Program-made: the position numbers and the translations under genes
Part shown: positions 49,837 through 61,800 of the stretch, piece after piece
Position numbering within the stretch: the stretch's first letter is position 1
How the letters are laid out: each line of letters starts with the position of its first letter
Notes under the pieces: generated by a model
The model's input: only the letters and a program-made list of their open reading frames with translations
What the model was told of the DNA's origin: nothing
The model's database searches: none
Origin: Bolinopsis microptera
Taxonomy: Eukaryota > Ctenophora > Tentaculata > Lobata > Bolinopsidae
Direction of reading: 5' to 3'
DNA length: 64,000 nt
Assembly: GCF_026151205.1 (NCBI RefSeq)
Contig: NC_087075.1
Location: 10,648,303-10,712,302, forward strand

Positions 49837-52800
49837 TCATATATCGCATATATAATACTCACGTGACAGTCGGGAATTGTAACGAGGAAGATTAAATATT
49901 CTACATAGTTGCGCTGTACTGATTCTCTCGTGCGGGTCTGTGTGCCACATTTTATTCGTTATCACTATTAACTGAAATTGTAGTGTTGCAACTTTGCAAT
50001 TTGGAACGTTATTTGGAACGTTATTTGGAACATAATTTAGAACGAAACATGAAATTCTTCGTTTCTTCTCAGATGGCAAGGTTTGGATTTAGGTGGAAAG
50101 AATAAAAAAGCTCATTCAAAGATACGTCGTCATCTGCCAGTACTAAAGGGAAATATAACAAGAATTTATAACAAAAATATTATAATTAAAAGAAGAGCTT
50201 ACCGATTTGATGATAGGAGAAATGGTGGTCCAGTGTGCTGCGATGGGCGGTCTGAATTTAATGTTATTCCTGTACATGTTGCGCATGTAGTCTCTAACAA
50301 CCTGGAGATAGTGAATGTTGAAACTGAAGCACAATTATATCAATATAGTAGAACATGACGTCATTATAATGCTCGGTGACGTCATCATAGCACCACGTGA
50401 TGTCATCATAATACCACGTGACGTCATCACAACACCACGTGACTTTACTCACACTTGACGAGGTGGAGGTGGAGCTAATATCAGGGAATCTATTCAACAG
50501 GTATGCCCCGTACGCCGTATGGTTCTGTATCTGACACCGGGGTATGGTGGTGGTGGTGTAGTCTGAGGGGTGCGGGCGAGAACTGGGGCTCATCTTGGAG
50601 GTCTGAAGGAGAGGTGAGTGTTAGTAGTTAGATAGAAGATCTTCAAATGAAGACGTAGCAAAACATGAATATATATAATCAAACAAGTCCCGTCACCAAA
50701 TAACACGCAAGTTAAAAAATTAGCGTCATCACCATATCACAACGTGACGTCATAACTACACCACGTGACGTCACCACTTCAACACGTGACGTCATCACAA
50801 CACCACCACTCACCTCGTGTCGATTGTGAGGCTCATTGTGCTTGCAGCACACATAAGACAGCAGCTCCCAACTAACAAGGGACATACTGTACACGTCTGC
50901 TTTGTAGAGGTTTATCCTCTCTACTCCGGTGGAGAGCAACACTTCTGGGGCGGTGTATTGGGAGGTGCCTCCGCTACCGTCCCTGGGGGAGAAGGGTGTT
51001 AAGGTATCAATAACAAAATAATAATATTGAAATAATATTCATAAATTATAAATACTATTTCACTAAAGATGAGAGGGGTGGATTACATATTTGTGCAAGC
51101 GATTATCACATTACGATTCCCTTTGGGGAGCCGGACTCTATAGTTCATAAATGGTGGGAGGGCTGGATCGAGTTATAAGCTAACCAACCTGACATAACAG
51201 TCCTGTCTGTGTTTCTCTTGACTATGCCCAAAGTCAGACACCACCAATTTAAAAGGGCAGGAGTTTCCCGTCTTGGTACCGGGCCTGCTACCCACTAGAA
51301 TGTTCGCTGTTTTTAGGTCTCTGTGGAATACCTCCAGGTCGTGGAGATAGGACATTCCGCTGATAATGTCCTGAGCAGTGGAATGTTATGGTGGAATGTT
51401 ATGGTTTAGCAGCGGGAAGTCAAAAAACTAGTGAATCAGAAAGATGATTTATTCATTTGCAGTAGATGAACAGGCGTTTTAAAGTCATAACCGCCATTTT
51501 TATTATGAAAACAGGCGAACCGTGTCATGTTAGAAAGAGTGTTAATTTCAGCAAATAAAAAGAAGAAACAAATAAAGAGAAGAAACAGCGGTTGTTTTTT
51601 AATTTCTAACTCACCCTCATAAAGGATTGAGCCCAGCTATCCCTCATCAAGTAATGACCGCGGGATATTAAGAAGTCCTTCAGAGACCCATAGGCGTAGT
51701 ACTCGGTACAAAAATAGCTGGAAAATAAAAATAATTATTTTCCAAGATACATTTGTAATCGTGATGTATATTTTAATTTGCACCACATTATGAAGTTAAA
51801 TAACTTTATACCGCAGAATGACGTCACCACAACACCACGTGACGTCACCACAACACCACGTGACGTCACCACAACTCACTTGTTTCTGACGGACATGACA
51901 CTCTGGAGGTGTGGTGACATTCCTCTGACGTGGGGTCTGTTTCCCATACTCCTCCAGAGGTACTCACACACGTTGTCATGTGATAGCACTGAGATAACGT
52001 TCAGTTCGTCCTCCATGTGTTTTCTTTTCTTGTCTGTGTAGCATTTTATTACACCTGAAGAGGAAAAGAGATTGGAGAGAGTATGTTTTAGAGCAACAAA
52101 CAATTACTTAATATTTATCTCCAATTATAGTTTACAATTAAATTTCATTAATTTTTATTGATTGGACGCCTTGTTTTTAAATCATAGTTGACCAAATAAT
52201 TTAGGCGTAAAACAATACATATCTAAACTATGATACTTTTAATAAAATAAAATGACTTTACAAAAATACAACATGAAATAAACAACTTCGGGGCTACTTT
52301 ATCTAAAGACTAGCTAAAAACACTTTATCTATATCTTTAAAAAGATGAATAGATCACTCACCAAAATAAAAGAAAATATAACTACAAAAGTACAACACGA
52401 AACTACTTAATCTAAATTTCACTCAAAGTTGAAACTCTTCCGCCAACCCCAACCAATGTTCACAACAGAAAGTGGGTGAAAAGTCATTAACTGGTACCCC
52501 CTTCTTGAACTCCTCACTGGTAAACCACTCCTGTAGCTGAGGTAAATCCTGGAAGTGCTGTAGAAGTCTACCAATATTAGTTGCTTTGGCTACATGCTCC
52601 GGAGCAAACTTATCTATTTGACTTACAAACTCAAACACCATAAAGTCGACATAGGTCAACTTTTCACCCAACACAAACGGATCACCTTCTCCAACAAACT
52701 TGTCCAGAACCCCCAGCTTCTTCTCCAAGTTCTCCAAATATTCCGGATCCATTTCCTTAAACTTCTCCACCTCAAAACATATATCCGTGAAAGCTGCTCG

Positions 52801-55800
52801 GAGATCTGTTACTTCCTGTTCAATCATCTCACACTTCACTATTGTATATCTCCTTCATTATCTCCTGGCACCAGTCCAAACTTCCTGCCCAAATACCTGA
52901 TGATAGCCACGCTCTGAGTTATCTTTATATCACCGTCTATCAGATAAGGAAGATTTGGCAGATCCAATCCTAGATTGTATTTCTCTGCCTTCCACCGAGT
53001 GAACCCTGTTTTATCCAGAGGATCTTGGTCATCTTTCCAGCTCACACCGGAGTATCTGAGTATAAGGCGGGATATCTCACCCATAGCACGCACATTCCAG
53101 TAGCAGAGTGTTATTGACATTCCTTCTACAATCATGTGAAATAATCAGGTTAGAATATAGGCTGACTTTTTGCCGCATTGCAATTTGCAGCACGAATAAA
53201 AAGTATAAAAATGAAGATAAATTGTTGCAAACCTTTCTTTTTGTTTCCAATACCGTCCACCCAGTGAACTAGAGCGATAACTTCATCTTCAGAGGACTTC
53301 CACCGGGACGAGAGAACTCCCTGAAAATGGGAACTTTTAGATCTCTGATTTTTAATCTCTCGAGATATGTTATTAAAGTGAGTGTGCAAGTTAAAGTATA
53401 CAATTAGTTAGGGCAAGAGTTGATTTTTCTGTGAACAAATTCGTAACAAAGGTTTGTATACAGGAATGTGTTGTCCATAGTCCCAGGAACCACAAAAAAA
53501 AACTTTTGGGCAAACATTTTTATAGTCATTTTTCTCCAGGAACCCATACGCCCCACCCCTAATATTGGTTATTCGACTCCCGAAGCACTTGAGATCTCCA
53601 AAGGGGATGCAAAATGACCGCAATGGCCACATTATGGCAGGCGAATGATAGTTTCAGAACGATTGGGGCTTTATTTTTCGAAATAAATGGAATTTTTCTA
53701 AATTTTTCTCAATTTTATTGAAATTTCGAAAAAAAATACACCAAATTATTCTTAACGCTTATTTCAAATCTATTTCAAAACTCATCTACAAATAACAAAT
53801 ACAGTTAATCTAAAATGTGTATTCTCAGTAAATACCATGACAATTATTAATACACAGTTAATATTAATCAAAATTCGCTTGTTCTTCAGGTTCATCATGT
53901 CTAATGTTTGTGCAGTTCATACCATGGCATCGTACACAAATATTGAAGCCATATTTCCTACATGAACATCTGAAAGTCAAACAGGCCTGTTCCACATCGA
54001 CAGAACAGTTACAACATATAAGGTTCAAAATAGACTCTGGAGCATTTATAGCTTTTGTTGCAACTGGTTCGTAAGTGCCACCAGGAGCCAATTTCCAGCC
54101 GTAGTCAAGAGGATTCAGACTGTCAGCGTTGAGCATGACCCAGTTATGGTACTGTAAGTAAGCTCTAAGGATGTGCTCCGTTGCTGAAGCTATTGTTGGA
54201 GGTAGCCTATTCGGATTGAGACTCTTTTTCGCTACCATCCTATTGTATGCTAGGAATCTCAAAGCAGAAAGAGTCTTTTTCTTGTCACCATAAATGTACT
54301 GCAAGAAACAGAGGCCTGCCTCAATAATCTTTTCTTTTGATTCTAACACCGAAAGTAATGTTGCCAACTGACCTTGCTCATCAAAGGTGAGAGCTTTCTT
54401 TAGCACTTTAATTTTTAACCTTACTAAAACCAAACAGTCCACTGACGCTATCACAACCTGAAATACTATGAATTAGAAGAAGTATCTCCTTTTCTTTATG
54501 ATCTAGATGACTTGATATTTCTTTGATTGAATATGTACCCTTCTTCGTTGTTAGATAAATATCATTGTGATGGTCACTGTTGAAATGATGTACTAATAGA
54601 CAAACTATATCGGTATCCTCTGCCTTCAATTCAACATCGCCAAGGAATGACATTTCCAATGTTTTCTTTGCAATTAAAGTATCAGCATCGTTACAAGCTC
54701 TGATCACTTCAATACCATTTACAGTAAAAATGCTTGAGATAAGGTCGATCAGTTCTTTTTTGTTATTGTTGTTGCTCAGAAATGTTGTTTTGGTGACAGT
54801 ACAAAAGGTGGATTTCTTTACAGCAATATTAGCACAGAACGCTTTTACTCTCCTCTTGTGCTCGTGATCTTTAGTAGAAGGCTCATATCCATCAAAAATC
54901 ACAATAACTTCCCGATTTTTTGGGATAAGCTTCAGCCAACCTCCATCAATGACTAGTGGGATCGTGAAGCTGCAAGATTTAAGTGTAGATTGGTTTATGT
55001 TTTTGAGGTAGCTACCAAGAGCAGCCTTATTAGATTTCCTCATCATCTGATATTGATCAAATAAGCTCATCGGCACCACAGTTAACTCGTATGTTAGGCA
55101 TTCCTCTATTGAAGTTTCTCTATCAGCAACCAAGACTAGACGGTTAAAACACTTCAACGGATCGACTGCAACGCTTTTATTATTCACTTTAACCTGCTTT
55201 CTTAGTTGTGTCAAGTTCTTTGCTTTACCTTTGATACTTATCTTATCGATGAATGTCAACCCATCTAGCTCACGTTGAAGGACAGCCCCAACGGCCAAAC
55301 ATTCCTCGGGATTCACCTCATCGTTCCCAGACTGTGATATAAGACCAGTCGAAAAAGATATTAACTTAGTCTTATCTTCGGATTCTGTAAAGTCGACAAT
55401 AACTTTAAACCAAGTTAATAATTTTCCAAATACATCACAGTTTTTCTTGATTGATGACTTGGTAAGATCTGAGTGGATGGCAGCTTTAGTTGGTACTAAA
55501 GCTAATTCAGTACCAACTAGTTGGTAGTTGGTACTGAATTAGCTAATGAATCTCCAAAAGACTGATTTATTAAAGCCATCTGATTCAGGGTGGCCACCTA
55601 TAACTTGTGAGCGGACTCACGATTACGCATCCTTCCACTTGTTAATCTACCACTAGATTTACCTGCCCTCATAAGGCTCTGCTCTATGGAGAGGTCAGTC
55701 CACACCCCGGCCCACTCGTGGTCGTTGTAAAGTTGTAACAAACCGTGTGAAGCCCAGTTACTTTAAAGGTCTTTAAAAGCACCCCATACTTGACTTCAAA

Positions 55801-58800
55801 AATAGCATCCTGCTCCAAATACAGTCTTAAAGCTTTTGCATACTGTCCCCTACCAGCTGCTGCGAAGTAGGGCAGCATCAAAGCTACTGCTGATAAGTGC
55901 ATATTGTAGTCGTGCAACCTCTCTGCTCTTATGAAGTCCTTTACTAGTGTTATCATGTTGTGGTAAGTAACCCATAGAGCTGATGTTCTACTGTTGGAAA
56001 ACAGGTTCTTTAGAAGCAGAGTTATTTTCTCTGATAAATCCTGAATAGATTTAGTCTTAAAGTTAACACCTAGATTTTCGTTCACACATTTGTCGATGTA
56101 ATCTTCCAAGTCTACTAGTTCATCGTCGTAAACTTCTTCCTCTATAATGAAACAACAAAGAGCGGCGTCGATTTAATGTACCCCATACAGTTTTTTTTCT
56201 ACTTTATTCATATTATTTATCATTCTTATCTATACTACGTTTATGTCTCTTTTTATCACCAGCCCTATTTTTCTTATCTGAATTTTCTCTTTTCGTAAAC
56301 AGTTTTCTCTCATCACAATTTGTTCTTTAAATCTGCTGTTGTTTGTTAGTTAACCTTGATATTTGTTAATTGAAGTTATTTCCCGAGTAAGATTTGAAAT
56401 AAGCGTTAAAAATAATTTGGTGTATTTTTTTTCGAAATTTCAATAAAATTGAGAAAAATTGAGAAAAATTCCATTTATTTCGAAAAATAAAGCCCCAATC
56501 GTTCTGAAACTATCATTCGCCTGCCATAATGTGGCCATTGCGGTCATTTTGCACCCCCTATAGAGATCTCAAGACCTTCGGGAGCCGAATAACCAATATT
56601 AGGGGTGGGGCGTATGGGTTCCTGGAGAAAAATGACTATAAAAATTTTTGCCCAAAAGTTTCAGCTGGACAGTTTTTTTTGGTGGTTCCTGGGACTATGG
56701 ACAACACATTCCTGTAGACAAACCTTTGTTACGAATTTGTTCACAGATTGACCCATAAACAGCAATTCTTGCCCTAACTAAATAAGAAAAGTATTTTTTG
56801 TGGGGGCTGACTATATTAAAGTATATTAAAATGTAGGTATTTTTGCCGATTTGACCCCGGGAATATACTTGAACACACTTTAATATAAAGGTTATATCCC
56901 CAATTTTGTTTGCAGGTAAAGCTGTAAGGGGAGGGAGAGAGAAGCAGCTAGAAGTATCGTGATCAAATTAGACCTTGTATATATTTCAGATAGAGTTGCT
57001 GCAGGCCACTGTGCTTTATGGTACGGCACCAGTTTGTCGGGCACGTGATAACCGAGTGACGAAGTCACGAGGAACAGTCACTTGATAGATAACGTGACCT
57101 ATGTTAGCCAGCGAGAAGGGCTGGATTTCATGCTCAAGCAAAATTAGATTCACAATTCACATCATTATAGTTTGAGAGAACAGCAAGGGTTTTACCTGGG
57201 AAGTGGGGACCCCAGGCTATAATGTTCATATAATGTCCAAGTTCTATAACTTACCTTAAAGTTTTATAGGCCATATTTCCGAGTGTCTTCGTGGTTTAAA
57301 TATTTGTGGACGTGTAGTAAGATAAAGCCCCAAGTCATGTAATCAAATTAAGAAATAGACTGAACAATTCGATTCGTTAACTGCTGCCCCCTTTTAATTC
57401 GATTTTCTTTATAATTTTATAACGCTTTTGAAAATTCAGGGTTTTTTATAAATTCAGCTTATAATGGTAATCTTTCTTCGCTCTTATACTTGTTATAAGT
57501 GTGTCGATGGTTTAATAGTTCGTCGACAACTATCAAACTAAATTCTGTTTATAATACTAAATAATCATGGATGGGTTGCAGAATAATTAGGTTTTGATAC
57601 AATTATTAACTTATATAATCATTGACAAATAAAGTTTTTTGATACAACCACAGTGATATCACTGAAGAAAATATAAACATCATACATAATATTACATTGT
57701 CAACTCGAACATAAAAATGCGCAATATGTATAAAATATACACTGTTCAACTAGTTCTTGGCACGGTTAATGCACGGTTAATGCATGGTGAAGGCACGGTT
57801 AAGGCACAAGGGTTACATAAGGCAAGGTTGAGGCACGGTCACTTAATGCACGGTTAACGCACAAACTGCCCATAAGCAACCATTATGGTTGCTTAAGGCA
57901 CGGTTAACGCACGGTTAACGCACGGTTAACTAAGGCACATGATCTGAATGTGACGATCCAGACTCTTCAAATTAAGTTAACATCTCCTGAGCAAGAATCC
58001 CGAGATTCATGCTTACTAATTATGTACTCACTAGACGGAAATTTTCTTCTTCTTGTTACTATAGTTCATCTACCACAGTCCTGAATACACATTATCTTAT
58101 CTCATGGAATGAGATATTCATGGAATGTGTGGCTGTAAGTGTCATTGTCAATTGTTACTATAGTTCATCTACCACAGTCCTGAATACACATTATCTTATC
58201 TCATGGAATGAGATATTCATGGAATGTGTGGCTGTAAGTGTCATTGTCAATTGTTACTATAGTTCATCTACCACAGTCCTGAATACACATACCTTAGTTC
58301 CCAAAAATTTGTGTGCCATTATATTGAGCACAATTTATTTGAGCCCGAAAAATTTGGGCAGAAAATTTGAACTCATTTGGGCGACCGAAAATTTGGGCAC
58401 AAATTCTTCGAAAAATGAACGATTTTCCACTAAAATTTCAGTTAGATATTTGCCTTAGTTCATTATTACTCCTTATAGTTATTATTCCAGTCATTTGCTA
58501 GCTATTCCAGTTATTTCTATTCATTTAAAATATAAGCCTTTTTACTTGGTCAAGCCATGAATGACAGATTAGAAAACCAAAATTTCAAATATTATTTCAC
58601 TTGGATATGAAGAAAAAGCCATCTTTCTATAGATTTCAGGGCCACAGGCCAAATGCCAAAAGTTTGGTTAGCAAAAAATTTGGCAGACGGAAAAGATTTA
58701 TGCAATTAATTTGGTCTGCAAAAAATTTGGGCGAGAGGCCCGCTCAAATTTTTTGTCGCCCAAATTTTTGGGAATTAAGGTATCTTATATCATGGAATGA

Positions 58801-61800
58801 CATATTCATGGAATGTGTGGCTGTAAGTGTCTTTGTCAATTGTTACTATAGTTCATCTACCACATTCCTGAATACACATTATCTTATCTCATGGAATGAC
58901 ATATTCATGGAATGTGTGGCTGTAAGTGTCATTGTCAATTGTTACTATAGTTCATCTAACACAGTCCTGAATACACATTATCTTATCTCATGGAATGAGA
59001 TATTCATGGAATGTGTGGCTATAAGTGTCATAGTCAATTGTTACTATAGTTCATCTACCACAGTCCTGAATACACATTATCTTATCTCATGGAATGAGAT
59101 ATTCATGGAATGTGTGGCTGTAAGTGTCATTGTCAATTGTTACTATAGTTCATCTACCACAGTCCTGAATACACATTATCTTATCTCATGGAATGAGATA
59201 TTCATCGAATGTGTGGCTGTCGGTATCATTGTCAATTGTTACTATAGTTCATCTACCACAGTCCTGAATACACATTATCTTATCTCATGGAATGAGATAT
59301 TCATGGAATGTGTGGCTGTAAGTGTCATTGTCAATTGTTACTATAGTTCATCTACCACAGTCCTGAATACACATTATCTTATCTCATGGAATGAGATATT
59401 CATGGAATGTGTGGCTGTAAGTGTCATTGTCAATTGTTACTATAGTTCATCTACCACAGTCCTGAATACACATTATCTTATCTCATGGAATGAGATATTC
59501 ATGGAATGTGTGGCTGTAAGTGTCATTGTCAATTGTTACTATAGTTCATCTACCACAGTCCCGAATACACATTATCTTATCTCATGGAATGAGATATTCA
59601 TAGAATGTGTGGCTGTAAGTGTCATTGTCAATTGTTACTATAGTTCATCTACCACAGTCCTGAATACACATTATCTTATCTCATGGAATGAGATATTCAT
59701 GGAATGTGTGGCTGTAATTGTCATTGTCAATTGTTACTATAGTTCATCTACCACAGTCCTGAATACACATTATCTTATCTCATGGAATGAGATATTCATG
59801 GAATGTGTGGCTGTAATTGTCATTGTCAATTGTTACTATAGTTCATCTACCACAGTCCCGAATACACATTATCTTATCTCATGGAATGAGATATTCATAG
59901 AATGTGTGGCTGTAGGTGTCATTGTCAATAGTTACTATATAGTTCATCTACCACAGTCCTGAATACACATTATCTTATCTCATGGAATGAGATATTCATG
60001 GAATGTGTGGCTGTAAGTGTCATTGTCAATTGTTACTATAGTTCATCTACCACAGTCCTGAATACACATTATTTTATCTCATGGAATGAGATATTCATAG
60101 AATGTGTGGCTGTAGGTGTCATTTTCAAATTGAAATAGGTATTCCGGAAAGTTCATCTGCCACATCTTCGACGTCGTCGTCTCATCGTGGTTGTCTTCGA
60201 TTCTAATTTCTTACAAGTAAGTTTCCTAATTGTTCATCTGCAACTTTCAGGACATAATTAACGGGTCAAGGAATCTTGACCCGTAATTATAAGTGATTTG
60301 AGAGTTTGAATTACCAACGACTTATTTAATACGATTCAGTAGCAAACAACACTACAGCAAAATGCACACTGCACTCAACTCCTCTCTGCAATTTATCAAT
60401 AGAATTCAAGTTTAATTCAATTCTCTTTCTGGGATATAAAGATAAATAATATATTATATAAATAATATATATATGAATAATATAAGTAATAACCATAATT
60501 GGGTTAGCGGGGTAAGATTCGCTGTCCTTTTATACTATAATCTTATTATGGGAGGGGGCACTATTTGCAGGGTCTGTTTGGACTGCAGAGAGAGTTCATA
60601 CTTTCATACGACAAGGGGCAGGTGTGGTGAGGAGTTAACAAGGGTTAATTTCTAAAACGATTTAAATAAAAATGGAAAGTGGTTCAATACGGGAGTGGTG
60701 AGGTGTAATAGTCGGTGTTCGGACCTTATGATCATGGAATGTGGTGCCTAATAATGACTTAATTATCCACGAGAAAGTAATTAGTTTCAGGAGGCAGGAC
60801 TTACCTCGAAGTAAATAGTTTCAGGAGGCAGGACTTACCTCGAAGTAATTAGTTTCAGGAGGCAGGACTTACCTCGAAGTAAATAGTTTCAGGAGGCAGG
60901 ACTTACCTCGAAGTAAATAGTTTCAGGAGGCAGGACTTACCTCGAAGTAATTAGTTTCAGGAGGCAGGACTTACCTCGAAGTAAATAGTTTCAGGAGGCA
61001 GGACCTCTCCAATAGTACTGACACTGTGATCTGTCTGACAGTAGAAGGTACTAGCACTAGAGTTGAGGGAGTGAGCGTCAAGTTGGTCTAGTGAGATCTC
61101 TGATACGGTGTTGTTGGAGGTGTGGACCAGGTGGTCTAGTTTCATGTTACCTCGCTTCTTTAGCTGCAGACCTCGCTCTCCTGACGCGATAAGGATTTAG
61201 GTCCTTCATTTAGATAACAACAATCTTTTTCAAAAGTTTCTTTTTTAAAAGTTCATTATTATAATTGTTGACCTAGAAAATCTGGTTTTAACTGTGGCAC
61301 CAGCTTTAATCGTCCGATCCTCAAACATTTTACCAACGCGTTGATAGTGTAAAATAAAATACTACATGTACTATACAAATCAAAAATGGTTGTCTAAGGT
61401 AATTTTAACTGATGCCTACCAAGTGAAGGGTTGGCGCGAAGTTGAGGAAACAGGTCACTTTTACTCAAAAACTGTCTGGCTCGCTCACAAACCGGGTCCA
61501 ACATGTCGAACTTAGTAACGTCGTCTCCAATAAACCTGGGAGAATTCGTGATCATTGGAATGTACAGCATGTTTGAAGTAGATCGTTTAAATGTTAGCCT
61601 TTATCTTGGATCATTATTATTATCATTATCACTATTGTTCATTATACCTTACGAGAAATATTTATACTCGACGAAATTCCGGTGACCTATATGATTTGGG
61701 AACGAAAATATGGGATTTTTGCCGAAAAAAGGGATTTTTTTTCATTTCTTAATATTTTACAAAAATAAAACCCAATATTTGAGAAAATCAATTAAATAAA

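Larger units (their letters stand above)
53405..56780. mobile_element. 3.4-kb transposon with TIRs of about 370 bp
   Basis: The left TIR (53405-53772) and right TIR (about 56391-56780) are inverted copies, diverged by substitutions and small indels. Both start TAGTTAGGGCAAGA and both contain a frame reading FGSRITNIRGGAYGFLEKND. AAT flanks both ends (53402-53404 and 56781-56783), a possible 3-bp target duplication. The only coding remains inside belong to a FEN1/XPG-like nuclease family, and no DDE transposase motif was seen. It lies in the large kinase-gene intron. Confidence 0.75.

Noticed and set aside
53405-53632. Conserved 70-residue protein at both ends of the 3.4-kb element
   Set aside because: The matching frames are the two TIR copies in inverse orientation; similarity comes from the DNA repeat, not a gene.
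58601-59962. A 453-codon open frame of 33-residue repeats
   Set aside because: It is the 99-bp satellite read through; the period is a multiple of three, a transposon-like insertion splits the array, and most differences between units are scattered single bases.
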